The position numbers were made by a program, and so were the translations under genes. A stretch of DNA of 64,000 nucleotides from Metallyticus violacea (Eukaryota; Arthropoda; Insecta; Mantodea; Metallyticidae). The stretch lies in the NCBI GenBank assembly GCA_030762175.1, contig CM060840.1, positions 44,873,501 to 44,937,500 of the forward strand. The letters run 5' to 3'. The notes under the pieces are model-generated. The model was not told the DNA's origin, did no database searches, and saw only the letters and a program-made list of their open reading frames with translations. Positions 39,201 through 45,765 of the stretch are shown here, piece after piece; position 1 is the first letter of the stretch, and each line of letters begins with the position of its first letter.

Positions 39201-40770
39201 AGCAGAATCCAGTTCAGAAACAGACAGTGATGGCCCTGAAGATATATCCAGCAGTGCTTAGATAAAACCTTGAGCTGAGGGCTTTTCATCCCAGTATTTT
39301 GCAAAACTGAAGCAGCAAAGGATGTTGAGATGCAAATGACTGCTACAGTTTTATGCTAAACACTGGAAAATTCTTTTAACTGACTTGAAAGTATTCAATG
39401 GCAAGAAAGCCTTAACTGTCAAAATGACAGACTGTATGCCTTGACTTCATAAGAAGCTTGTGAAAGGTTCAGAAGGTCCAAAGAGGCCACCATTCTGCTT
39501 CAGTAATGGTTTGATGGAGAATAAGCTATGTTGATGTCACCAAGCTCCATTTCTGTCAAAAGTGATTGAAGACAATCTTCAAAGAGTACACCATCCTGCT
39601 GGAACATGAGGTGCAGAATCAGAACACAACTTTCTTCAAGAACAGGCATTGGTTTCCAGCTCTCAAAGCACAGTCCACCCAGACCTTCTAGAAATGCTCA
39701 AGATTGACCTTATAGCAGTCCCAATCTGAATCTAGGCTACAAATTGTGGTCAGTGCTTGAGGATGTGGTTTGCAAGAAAAGGAACATAATATTGAGAGGC
39801 TCAAGTGGTCAATAAGGCAGATTTTCTAATGGAAGTAGTGGTTATAGGTGAATGGCTAGAGAGATTTGATCATATGTGAGGACAAAAGGAGTCATTTTGA
39901 AAAGTACTAAACATTTGGAAATCATGAGAGAGCATCATACCTAAAGTAGATGAAAAAGTATTGAAATATGTTGAATTACTTAACTAAAATCTTGTAACAG
40001 TATTTAAGACAAGACTGGTAGACCAAAATAGTGAAATATTATATTTTCCCTAAATTCTTTGCTTATGAGCAATTTTTATTTACTAATTTCATCTTATATC
40101 TATCAACTTGTGTATTTCTAATAAATATAAACTATATGATAGTCATGTACAATTACTTCCTCTACCTGTTTGATTACAGGTATTTCAGAAAGGACCTCAG
40201 GTAACTGCTTTAGTGGCTGGTGCTGGACTCAATAGCCCAGTGGAGTCACGTCACAACCTGCCCACAGTGAGAGGAAATAGTAAAAACCACGATGCTCGCA
40301 GTGCAAAGTCCTTGGATCTCAATTCAGACTCTTCACACCACCACCACCACCACCACCATCATCATCACCGTCATCATGTACATCGTCAGCAGCAGTTACA
40401 AAGTGCAAAAAGTATTACATCTTTGCAGCATCAGGACAAGCAAATTGATGCTCGCAGTGTCCGCTCTCTTGACCTAGATACAGATTTGCGACAACATAGG
40501 ACACAGCAACGACCCACACCTCCAAAGAAACCTTTGAGGCTCTCTTTACAGCGTGCCACAAGTTTACAGTCTGTTAGTCCAAGTCAGAGTCCTAGTCCTG
40601 GCTCAGGACCCCATAAACCAACAAAGCGTAATCACAAAGGAGAAGCTCCTCAACCACCACCTCCTGCACGCTCACTTCAGGCTGCACTTAGGTGGCATTC
40701 ACCTGCTGCTGCATTGCATCATTTAAAGGCAGCACAACATCGTCTAACTGTGGGTGAAAAGTGGTGTTGA
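14959..40770 (+). CDS. Split gene for a PDZ / coiled-coil scaffold-like protein (7 exons, 5' end missing)
   Basis: Seven exons (14959-15036, 29204-29439, 29541-29753, 33145-33279, 35873-36025, 38148-38493, 40180-40770) have GT..AG borders and compatible phases. Together they give 583 codons and a stop without interruption. In in-window numbering: a short coil at about 18-34, a basic and Ser/Thr-rich stretch at 35-85, an HR1-like helical pair at about 135-220, a PDZ domain at about 226-309, a coiled coil at about 311-356, and a disordered tail with an 11-His run (440-450). PDZ domains bind C-terminal peptides and HR1 folds often bind Rho GTPases, so a cortical or cytoskeletal scaffold is a reasonable guess. 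That role is inferred. The total span exceeds 25 kb because of introns full of transposon fossils. The true start codon is not in the recognised exons. From memory and unverified, a Drosophila CG10362-like HR1+PDZ protein is a family worth testing. Confidence 0.85.
15037..16002. other. Intron sequence with one GC-richer patch
   Basis: Immediately after the first recognised exon. The patch 15240-15510 (with GACCGAAAGGCGTGACTGCA) stands out by its CpG content but matches no tRNA, snRNA or transposon I know. An A-rich tract lies at 15806-15842. Confidence 0.4.
16003..16088 (+). repeat. SINE-A, 3' fragment
   Basis: TCCTTTCCCAATTTATCATT, then GTGTCCACCGCCT and TTAAACACTATTAAAAAAAA match the end of the family. 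Confidence 0.65.
16690..17335 (+). pseudogene. LINE ORF2 C-terminal fragment
   Basis: Frames around stops give VPYFGATLHHV, IMRSINKKDKRSS, LHEGPSSKISQFYL, IYIWESLIFMK and IEQVQGHFKLLPYSI ending in a frame up to IQEYIYA. The order matches the post-RT region of non-LTR retrotransposons (LxYG...WGN...KRIIR...FK.L.IL.L..IYI.E...F). It is in the sense orientation within the intron of the PDZ gene and dead through many frameshifts. Confidence 0.6.
17777..17822 (+). repeat. AAT microsatellite
   Basis: About 15 units, ending ATACATATATAAATACATAC. Confidence 0.93.
17850..18080 (+). repeat. Segment A of an inverted duplicated pair
   Basis: It shares CTGG.CCCAAC.TGCT..GCTCTATCG.CGACT..CAGATTTTGGC and GTTTGTAAAGTGCAAA with the reverse complement of 19975-20280. 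In translation one part reads ITVCKVQTRGSFIVEL before a stop. This copy is the more decayed of the two. Confidence 0.5.
18205..18264 (+). repeat. Exact 30-bp tandem duplication
   Basis: Two identical adjacent units start ATTTACACTTGCCTTATCCT. The absence of differences suggests a recent slippage or duplication event. Confidence 0.9.
18757..19032 (-). repeat. SINE-A, full-length copy
   Basis: The reverse orientation starts with the family tail (TTTAACGCCCGTTTTTACTA) and ends with the head CCTCAGCCACCTGTGGTGG. Box B (GAGTTCGAATCCC) and box A (GGTGGCTGAGG) are close to tRNA consensus. This is the best-preserved head in the window. Confidence 0.82.
19128..19395 (+). repeat. SINE-B copy
   Basis: Box-B GGGTTCGAACCC is followed by a body with GGGATTTTTTCGGGCGTAAA, GGCTTCCTTCGGAAGGGAAG and GAGTTGAATGGGACGCTGAT, then a tail of CATAAATAAATCAATC and an A-run. 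It is CpG-rich and well preserved. It sits about 95 bases from SINE-A copy 18757-19032. Confidence 0.78.
19975..20316 (-). other. Segment B of an inverted duplicated pair, with open frames
   Basis: On the - strand one frame runs MLRSIADSQILAPPIGTFWY on to LRKVAQMQ and ends at a GTATGA donor-like site. A later frame reads YENTEDITVCKVQINGSFTV, DLLQSAALSEIMGLGSYR and stops exactly at a GTGAGT donor-like site. I cannot name the protein. It may be a duplicated host exon or a piece of an unrecognised transposon. Confidence 0.35.
20800..21160 (-). pseudogene. LINE ORF2 C-terminal fragment
   Basis: On the - strand the frame includes ITRYGTIFGGEKNI, HGIIKRANSMSCKTLLKEYK and VLPYAYISEVIAYAKRTQD. These are typical of LINE sequence after the RT domain (RYG.IFWG......GIKKxIIRxI......CRxLFKELKILPL..IYI.E...Y.K). 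It is truncated and frame-shifted. Confidence 0.6.
21219..21263 (+). repeat. ATT microsatellite
   Basis: About 15 uninterrupted units. Confidence 0.93.
21764..21926 (-). CDS. Candidate exon, unidentified
   Basis: On the - strand 54 codons are open between TTACTAG and the donor GGTCG|GTAATT. They include IPKNVGPSVSAFIPCLTSKL, an amphipathic DWDLERGLLKRLHDLEEA, and KLSSSSGVSFDIMVG. The opposite strand is also open over the same interval, so orientation is uncertain. No family is recognised. Confidence 0.25.
22211..22481 (-). CDS. Candidate exon, unidentified
   Basis: On the - strand an open frame begins right after a TAG (which also supplies an AG acceptor) and runs 90 codons to a good donor GACG|GTAAGC. 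The peptide includes KPPISGEQYRLVKESVERSL, MSEQAAKWSILCSTVQEY, and SGRNLAIIFCHEND. It looks protein-like, with mixed polar helices and no simple sequence. Its phase does not join directly to the open segment at 21764-21926, so the two would need a missing exon between them or are unrelated. Confidence 0.35.
23063..23106 (+). repeat. SINE-A, 3'-end fragment
   Basis: GGTACCTCAGTAGTAAAAAC followed by GGGCGTGAAACACCATT matches only the last 45 bases of the family. Confidence 0.55.
23356..23439 (-). tRNA. tRNA-Leu (anticodon TAA)
   Basis: On the - strand acceptor GTCAGGT pairs with ACCTGAC. The D arm is TGGCCGAGCGGTCTAAGGC and the anticodon stem CCAGA/TCTGG encloses CTTAAGT (TAA). A long variable arm (TTCCCGTGAGGGAG) marks a type II tRNA, and the T arm is GTGGG TTCGAAC CCCAC. 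A T-run of about ten lies downstream (plus-strand A-run 23341-23350). It lies inside the first recognised intron of the PDZ-protein gene, on the opposite strand. Confidence 0.96.
23440..24744. other. Intron sequence, nothing recognised
   Basis: AT-rich with random open frames (for example 23903-24145). No splice-supported exon was found. Confidence 0.45.
24745..25215 (+). repeat. Strongly diverged tandem repeat, block 1
   Basis: Imperfect units of roughly 70-95 bases each contain a version of TATTTTGAAAGAATAGG (for example near 24812, 24890, 24985, 25054 and 25141) and a downstream GATAGGCAAGGATGAGC-like piece. Unit boundaries are blurred by substitutions and indels. Confidence 0.45.
25690..27640 (+). 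other. Possible hAT-like fossil region
   Basis: Three open pieces lie in order on the + strand: one with KRLCCFSNKWMAMYSWIQE before a donor-like AAGAG|GTAAAT; one at 26834-27028 (CPQVAIIMPAIEKRIKCLP); and one at 27417-27626 with HSCSNAFLQRIFSS. The last recalls the C-terminal dimerisation motif of hAT transposases (SNAxxERxFS). The first resembles the start of BED/hAT-like proteins. The link between the pieces is uncertain and a real host exon at 25709-25888 is not excluded. Confidence 0.25.
27732..28001. repeat. Fold-back element, family 2
   Basis: The left arm contains a tandem duplication of AATTGATATCATTGTATGAT plus TCAGTTG. The right arm is its complement, extended by GGCTTCACTGTGCAAGTTCC. 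The loop holds ACCGGTTTCGAGAATATTCA and CCATCTTCAGCCAGGC. Part-copies of the arm occur at 54005-54045 and 57010-57118. Confidence 0.65.
28170..29100 (+). repeat. Strongly diverged tandem repeat, block 2
   Basis: It has the same motif set as block 1. Versions of ATATTTTGAAAGAATAGGC occur near 28222, 28301, 28389, 28466, 28551, 28702, 28770, 28862 and 28960. ACAACAATTGWRRTTA-like and GATGGGCAAGGATA-like pieces lie between them. It ends about 100 bases before exon 2 of the PDZ gene. Confidence 0.5.
29204..29439 (+). CDS. PDZ-protein gene, exon 2
   Basis: The exon starts with ATG directly after ACACATTTTTAG and ends AG|GTGAGT, leaving two bases of a codon. It encodes MASIEVSLSTTPRRKK, then a Ser/Pro/Ala-rich linker, then a charged helix ending in KDKENVIQ. 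Because it opens with an in-frame ATG it could serve as an alternative start, but it also fits cleanly behind the 14959 exon. If the intron is retained, translation stops at once (AGG TGA). Confidence 0.85.
29541..29753 (+). CDS. PDZ-protein gene, exon 3 (HR1-like helix, first part)
   Basis: The acceptor is TTCACTTACAG and the donor is CCGA|GTAAAT. The split codon from exon 2 makes Ser, then LKGQLCISRL follows. From about residue 135 the exon encodes a long charged helix (SDKERRAAEERLQRLRHEM and on to KMALERLDIT). The heptad-like pattern, the helix length and the second helix in the next exon resemble an HR1 antiparallel finger. The donor overlaps a TAA, so unspliced message terminates here. 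Confidence 0.88.
29754..31637. other. Intron 3 of the PDZ gene
   Basis: Contains the fold-back element at 30388-30520. The rest is AT-rich and poor in CpG, with nothing else recognised. Confidence 0.5.
30388..30520. repeat. Fold-back element, family 3
   Basis: ATAACAAATTATTA and its complement bound a core that reads GCTGATGATGAAGGCAACAG then CCTTTGAAACATGTCC and AAATTAGTGAAATTTGAGTA. A second copy of the core is at 61078-61178. Confidence 0.6.
31638..31661 (+). repeat. AATGT pentamer repeat
   Basis: Four copies of ATGTA in series, just upstream of the SINE-B copy. Confidence 0.85.
31669..31950 (+). repeat. SINE-B copy, older
   Basis: It aligns throughout with the 19128 copy (ACTTGCCTCATAGACCCAAG, GACTTCCTTTGGTAGG, AATTGAATGGAAAGTTGATG) but most CpGs have become TG or CA. 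Its tail is AAATAAATAAA. Confidence 0.72.
32290..32885 (+). pseudogene. LINE reverse-transcriptase fragment
   Basis: Frames give LVPFSKYLKNCYFLGLIIF, ILSKKQFGFMEGKSTN, GVPLGSVLGSLILIFYINDF and DDISVAMSASDLN. These correspond to RT blocks PxSLLPxxSKxxE, QFGFRxGxST, GVPQGSVLGPLLFxxYINDL and the YADD region (reads SDD here). Stops and deletions break it. Confidence 0.7.
33145..33279 (+). CDS. PDZ-protein gene, exon 4 (HR1-like helix, second part)
   Basis: This exon runs from GGTTGCAG to TTTTCAG|GTATTG and completes the split Asp codon of exon 3. It encodes NIDVRIQQAELEYQLGREEL, then a leucine-rich helix ending in ATSIF. Phases match on both sides (two bases are left over for Ser). Acidic and leucine spacing continues the helical region of exon 3. 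Confidence 0.85.
33379..34122. mobile_element. Non-autonomous mariner-like element with terminal inverted repeats
   Basis: The left end is GAGGGGCATTTAAAAAGTTT and the right end is the reverse complement of AAGGAGCATTTGAAAAGTAT. They are about 740 bp apart, just downstream of exon 4. A - strand frame inside has LRARWLLTFEFASKIYN and NFYTEGVPGVEIYLL. It has no recognisable catalytic residues. It probably derives from a Tc1/mariner-type parent. Confidence 0.5.
35167..35227. repeat. Perfect-looking short hairpin with ACATGTTTCG motif
   Basis: GAGATTTACTCAGCATGTTT plus CGTGGA faces its complement TCCACAAAACATGTCCTGAG plus TAAATCTC. The arms are about 26 bp and the loop is very short. Element-like sequence with the same AAACATRTGT-type core follows at 35228-35390. 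Confidence 0.6.
35228..35395. repeat. Fold-back-related repeat
   Basis: It contains GTTCACACTAACTCCATTCA (also at 56625-56645, near-identical). Its complement reads GGCTGAAGATGGGAGGGATC then ACTCCCAAAACATATGT, the recurring core in - orientation. The ends are not clear. Confidence 0.45.
35873..36025 (+). CDS. PDZ-protein gene, exon 5 (PDZ, N-terminal half)
   Basis: The acceptor is TGATTGACAG and the donor is GATAG|GTTAGC. It encodes the first PDZ strands (GSGYVTLHAVELNYD), then a loop (SPRFGAGPRDDSPG), then LYVEWAAEDSGMIKGD. The last part is the strand and helix preceding the classic GDRLLEVNG motif, which is completed by the next exon. The carboxylate-binding loop is not a textbook GLGF, so ligand preference cannot be read off. 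Confidence 0.9.
36840..37425 (+). pseudogene. LINE ORF2 C-terminal fragment (zinc-knuckle tail)
   Basis: Frames give WLGKKYLEKGLRKFMSRVED, VDRQMILKEKICFMYYKN, MTRDEYIDKYKGN, then MCPCKEIENATHILFICYG. CxC...H...C is a zinc-knuckle-like end. It is the most complete of three related fragments in the window (others at 11385 and 13480). Confidence 0.5.
38148..38493 (+). CDS. PDZ-protein gene, exon 6 (PDZ, C-terminal half, and coiled coil)
   Basis: The acceptor is TTTCCACAG and the donor is CTTCAG|GTGCAC. With the split Arg it reads RLLEVNGKVVLTL, the diagnostic end of a PDZ fold, then a helix (GKDDLARLLAAS) and the last strand (AQIVVLRKS). A coiled coil follows (ELRARASEAERLKEAF, then YLEEQVAELQQ), and then a Ser/Thr/Gln/Pro-rich linker. 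The 2.1-kb intron before it carries a LINE tail. Confidence 0.92.
38930..39905 (+). pseudogene. Tc1/mariner-superfamily transposase fossil (intron of PDZ gene)
   Basis: Broken + strand frames follow the order of a Tc1/mariner transposase. There is a helix-turn-helix-like piece (VIVLHRFEKSPGKIFQILKK), then LLQFYAKHWKILLTDLKVFN (equivalent to RCKxLLxxxxxxxILFTDEKIF, with Glu lost). Further on are IEDNLQRVHHPAGT, an SSQSTVHPDLLEML stretch and ATNCGQCLRMW, the decayed SPDLNPLDYxLWSVLE block. There are many stops and it is CpG-poor, hence old. Confidence 0.6.
40180..40770 (+). CDS. PDZ-protein gene, last coding exon (His/Pro-rich tail)
   Basis: The acceptor TGATTACAG is followed in phase 0 by VFQKGPQVTALVAGAG, and the exon ends at TGA (40768-40770) after GEKWC. 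It contains a run of 11 histidines (CAC/CAT, about 40336-40368). Two related peptides flank the run: DARSAKSLDLNSD and DARSVRSLDLDTD. It also has SAKSITSLQ and a proline/basic stretch (RPTPPKKPLRLSLQRA, then KRNHKGEAPQPPPP). The tail is low-complexity and probably disordered. Basic SL motifs could be docking or phosphorylation sites, but that is speculative. AG at 40188 is an alternative acceptor that would remove only three codons. Confidence 0.88.
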   Translation, partial: VFQKGPQVTALVAGAGLNSPVESRHNLPTVRGNSKNHDARSAKSLDLNSDSSHHHHHHHHHHHRHHVHRQQQLQSAKSITSLQHQDKQIDARSVRSLDLDTDLRQHRTQQRPTPPKKPLRLSLQRATSLQSVSPSQSPSPGSGPHKPTKRNHKGEAPQPPPPARSLQAALRWHSPAAALHHLKAAQHRLTVGEKWC

Positions 40771-41360
40771 TGTAGTGCTCATGGAACATCTCAGATATAT
40801 CAAAGATATTGTTATTTATGCAATTTGTAAAATATTTTATGCTGATTAGCATATAACAAAATTTCATATCGTACTCAGAGTATTTTATCTCCTTGTTTAA
40901 AGTGCAAAAGTTCTTATAATAATGTTTAGTGTGTGCAACAGAGGACATTACATTTTGATAAAGATTAAAATTTCTTTGTCTCATTGTATGCTGCAGTAGG
41001 ATCAATATGGTTATTTGATACCTTTGGCCATGAGAATTTAAAAAAGATAAATTTCTACCAGGCCATTAGAACTGATCTGTTGAAAACAATATTGTAGACA
41101 TAAAAGTTATCATTTATCATGTCAGTACATAAATACTTGTGGTTTCTAGAATGGCTTTAATTTCTTTAATTTGCAATAATCGCTACAAAGTCATTTTGAT
41201 TCCTTATGTTATAAGTTTGTCTTTTTTTCCAGCTGATCTTTTATTCTTTTTTGATACAGTTTTACATTATGCATCACCATGTCAGGGACAGCTTTTCAGG
41301 TGTAGCAGGTACAGCTCAGCTGTACCAATCTTTTATCCAATATATATATAATATATATAA

Positions 41361-41557
41361 ATTAACAGTAATTATAATAGTAGGAAAGGATAAAACACTA
41401 AGAAAAACTCACACTTGAGATCGCTATATTTCGGACTCATGGAGTATTGACTTGTCTTCTTGTCATAAAAGGGCTCCACGAGTCCAAAATATAGCGATCT
41501 CAAGTGTGAATTTTTCTTAGTGTTTTATCCTTTCCTACTATTATAATTACTGTTAAT
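41361..41557. repeat. Fold-back element, family 1, 84-bp arms
   Basis: The left arm 41361-41444 and right arm 41474-41557 are inverted repeats with only three mismatches and a 29-base loop. Both arms start with ATTAACAGTAATTATAATAG. It lies in the likely 3' UTR of the PDZ gene, 590 bases after the stop. Confidence 0.85.
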
Positions 41558-42075
41558 TTGTTACATTGTTAATAATGTTACTTTCTTTATTTTTATTTTT
41601 CTTTTATTTATATATATACATACATAACCATTATTTGATTGATTTTCCATTTTTAACTAAAATTTAAACTATTTCTGAGCGCCAACATAAAAATCTATTG
41701 GTAACAGTATGCTGCTTTGGCATGATTCTTAAACATGTATCTTCTGGTACAGCCCAATCTCATCATAATGACTTTGACTGCACTTGTGACCTGCTTCCTA
41801 GCAGTTACCATGACATTGCTTTATGCTCCGAGATAGCAAGTACAGTCAAAACTGAGAATCAAACAGCTGGCAGCATCTAGAGCAGGGAGAAATGTGTGTC
41901 GATTGGTTGTCCTGCTTTCATAGCAATTCATAAGGATGCAGAATGCATGAGCCGCTCAGCATTACCAGCTTGTAAATTTAAGTTTTTGGGACTTTGTTTA
42001 TCTACATCAATTTTTAAATTTTACATTTACTGGTATAGTGATTTAGTTACTTGTTTTATAGTCTGTAGCCACAAA

Positions 42076-42081
42076 AATAAA
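42076..42081 (+). promoter_or_regulatory. Candidate poly(A) signal AATAAA
   Basis: An AATAAA hexamer is followed within 30 bases by TTTTTGGATTGTTG. It is the first canonical hexamer I see after the PDZ-gene stop codon with a downstream GT/T-rich element. Confidence 0.35.
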
Positions 42082-42095
42082 ACTTTTTGGATTGT

Positions 42096-43019
42096 TGACA
42101 TATTATTATAATTGCTATTGCATTTAGCATCGGTTATATTGGTGTCTGTAGCTTTGGTTTTCTACGGTGCCATTCCAGTGCATAAGATGCATTATTGCAT
42201 TTAATTAAATTACATACAAATGGTGAATCTTATGTAAATTCATCAATATGCTTTTTTAAATTTCATTTTCCTATTATACACTTACTGTAGTACTTCTATT
42301 GTGCAATAAGTAGTCTAAAACAGTGAGCAGATATAATTGGTATATCAGTATATTTTTATATTCATACTGTGTATAGTAGGTACTCAAAATTATTTTCAAA
42401 TTAAACTCCTTATGTTAAGGTAGTGCTGCACCAACTTTTATCACAAGCTGCCACTGTATATGTCTATCCATAATTAAGATCCAGCACTATTGTGAACATT
42501 TTTTTCATCACACGACAGCTATGAAGGGGTTTTTCTGGAGATGCTGGAAGATGATTGTAACCAAAGTTGATGTACTTACTCTGAAAATTGTTCTTAATTT
42601 TAAAGTTCATTATCCTCCAAAGCCTTCTTTTATTCCCAAAATCCATTTTATTCTGAACAGCCAAAATAGTGTGCCACTGGCCGAAACATTGCTACCACCA
42701 TTCTGTTGAGAATAGTTTCTATTTAGTGACAAGATTGAGTGATTCATTTGCGATTTTTCTTGATATCTAAGAATTAAACAACATGATTTATTCCTATGAA
42801 AATGAATAGAGACAGAATAATACCAGAGCAGAGCAACAAAGTTACGGTAAGCTCTACAATTTTCTAATTTTTTTCAGACTCCTACTGTTAAAGTTTTCTC
42901 TTAGGAAATGATAAAATCCTTGTAGGTATGTTTAACATAAATGTAGTAATTTTATTTTCTAAAAATTAAAACAATACAGAAAGATAAGTAAAATTATTTG
43001 CACATATATAAGGTCAGTG
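42096..43019. other. Intergenic sequence
   Basis: AT-rich. A weak match to the fold-back core type (GGCCGAAACATTGC) lies at 42680-42693. No gene is seen. Confidence 0.4.
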
Positions 43020-43760
43020 CAAGATGAGTGCTCTGATTTCTTTCAGCGTTCAAATTCAAGTGTCCATGGAATGTTGTCAGAAGTTTTTGAGCTTTTGCTA
43101 TGGTAACAATAGGACAGTTGCTAATGGTGTAATGGAATCCCATCATTACAGGAAACAAAACTATGATTCTGTATTATGACCCGCTTTCAAAACAGAATCA
43201 ATGGAGTGGCAGAAGGATGAAGTACCCCCCTTGAAAGGCTAAGGTCATACAGTCCTTGAAAAAGATCATGTGCAAATTCTGGCAAACAGACTTCAAAGAA
43301 AGGGAAATAATCATGATTGGGAAATACTATGCTGAGCTATTTCATTAATTGCACAGTTCTATCAAGGAAAATTGACATGGAGCTGAGTGAAGAAATTAGT
43401 CTGTTGCATGACAATGCATCAGTCCAAAGAGCAGCTATGAACACATGTGATTCCCAGGAGCTGGATCATTCACCATACAGCCCAGACTTTGCCCACAGCA
43501 ACCATTAGATGTTTTCAAAACTGAAACTGACCTTCAAGGATTAAGATACATTAATAATAATAAGTTAAAGAAATCTGTTTACCAGCATTTTGCAGGCAAA
43601 CATTTGGGCTATTTTTTTGGGAATAAATTAAAATGTTTATCTAGCACTGCAAGAAAAGCATTGAAGTAAAGGGAGATTTCATAGAAAGCTAATAGTATTT
43701 TTATCATCTACCTAATATGGGCAGGCCAGAAACTTATGGACCACAGACATATCATATATC
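43020..43760 (+). pseudogene. mariner transposase fossil
   Basis: The frame reads ISLLHDNASVQRAAMN and SPYSPDFAHSNH, the decayed HDNAxxH and YSPDLAPxD catalytic blocks. MFSKLKLTF follows in place of LFPxLK. An upstream piece TRFQNRINGVAEG corresponds to the KxQSxxW region. It is broken throughout. Confidence 0.6.
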
Positions 43761-44880
43761 TAAAAGCTCAAGGTGTTATAATTTTTAAATAAAGTTTTTT
43801 TTTGTTTTACATATGGATGCAATTGTTTTAATAGAGGTACTATTATTGTTAGAAAGATAACATAAACATTTATTTAACAGCTACCTTGAATACCTCTAAA
43901 AATACTACAAACACAATTCATATAGTTTTTTTTTATTTTAACATATAAATATGTGAAAATACACTTGGAACTCCTTTTATTATGCAAAGGTCTGCATGAT
44001 TTTAAAAAGAGAAGAATCTTGACATCATGCTTAGCATGTTATTATTTTAAAAGCTATAACAAAATATACAAGGATTGGTTATTTCAGCATTCGTCTTAAC
44101 ATGAATTTTGAAACATATGCTTTGCAGTGAAGAGCATTTGGTGCTCTCCCAATTTTTAAAAAAAAAGAATGTAGGATGCTGCATGGATTATTATTTGACT
44201 CACTTTAGGCCAACTTGCATATTAAATTTCATTTATATTAAGGAAAAAGTGGAAATTAGTTTCAAAATGTTCTTTTGCAAAGGAAATATTTAACTTGCAT
44301 GCTGATCTTTATGATGATGAATGAATTTAATTAATGGTAACTACTATAAATGGGCCTAGAATTTCTAAAGTTTACTGGTTGATATTCAATCTTTCATACA
44401 ATAAAATGACCATTTCATTGGAAATCAGCCAAGTGAAGATTTTGTCTGTCAAGTTTTCGGCCATCATAGTTCTACGATCTTCTTTAGAGTTCTTCAGTGT
44501 TAAGGCATGTAAAAGGTGCATTTATACAAATAAAAGCTCAACTGGTAATTGGCCAAAGAGCTCTGCTATTCCACTGGACCAATCACAGTCAAGATCCCAT
44601 CTATATATATGCACCTTTAAGCATGTCTCAAAGTTGGAATAGACTGTAAGAAGGCCACTGAGCTGTAATGGCCTAAAATTTGGCAAACAACATCTTTATT
44701 CAGCTGATTTCCCATGAAATAGTAATAATTATTCAGAGCTCAAAAAGCTTAAAATCTGTAAGAATGAACCTCATTCTAACAGAATTAAACCCAGATCTTA
44801 TTATCTTATCTATAAACATTTACTTAAGAATACTTTCTTTGAACATCTTAATTAACTTTAATGAGCTGTTAAAAAGACCT

Positions 44881-44882
<2 letters not shown>

Positions 44883-44933
<51 letters not shown>
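44883..44933 (+). repeat. TA microsatellite
   Basis: About 25 uninterrupted TA units. Shorter TA runs are at 1007-1026 and 35627-35650. Confidence 0.93.
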
Positions 44934-44936
<3 letters not shown>

Positions 44937-45716
44937 TTCAATTGCAAATTGTATATTACTTTTCTCTTATACTATTGTGACTTTAACCTTAAAATAAGAA
45001 ATTAATGTGGTAGCAATCAATATTTAAAATGTAAATTAAATGACTATGAGTTTACATTATCAATAATATTACCTTATCTTGAAACCAAAGTGTTTCTTAT
45101 GCATTTTGAAATAAAAATATCAATATTTAGTATCTATTGCTTATTTTCCAACTACATGTTAAGTGTATTACATTGATAATGCCGCTACTTGTCTATATAT
45201 GTGCACTGAAAATACAAATTGATTTATGTTTAATTTATATATCACTCCATGCTGAATAATGGTGCTTCAAAAAAATCTTTCTCATTACGGTGTTAAGATA
45301 ATGAAAATAAGAGAGTAAGTCATGTAGGATCCCTTAAAATGACTGTTTAGCCTGTCTATCAAGGTAACCTAGAATGTCCTCGGAAGAATCTGCAGAGATC
45401 CCATATTTAATTTTAGTGGAAGTTCTTTGTTAAAAGCTTTCAATTAAGCAAGCACATTAAAAGTGTACTGATAAATAAACATCATTATGTTAAATATGAT
45501 TTTGCATTTTGAAAAACATAGAGAATACATATAATTTATATTGTCTGTTACTTTATTAATCACTAGATACACACAATTTCTTTTTATTTTGATTTGTTAC
45601 ATCGAAGGTCATCTTCAGCATACTTAGCTTGGTATTCGCTCTAACTGGTTTTAATTTGGAGCTGGCATTTAGCTGTTGTTATTCACTCCTTAAATGGTTC
45701 ATTTCAAAAGATTTTT

Positions 45717-45765
45717 TTAATAGCATTTAATGCCCATTTTAACTAATGAGGAATAACAGGCGGTT
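45717..45765 (-). repeat. SINE-A, 3'-end fragment
   Basis: TTTAATGCCCATTTTAACTA is the complement of the family tail, with CpG positions converted. It is a decayed remnant. Confidence 0.45.

Larger units (their letters stand above)
40771..42095 (+). other. Probable 3' UTR of the PDZ-protein gene
   Basis: The sequence after the stop codon has no sign of further coding. A canonical AATAAA lies at 42076-42081 followed by T- and GT-rich sequence, the best candidate 3' end. A weaker ATTAAA near 40964 would give a much shorter UTR. The longer form would include the fold-back element at 41361-41557. Confidence 0.45.

Noticed and set aside
44680..44997. Open frame of 105 codons with Tyr/Ile run
   Set aside because: The central part is the TA microsatellite and the rest is AT-rich without codon bias or splice support.
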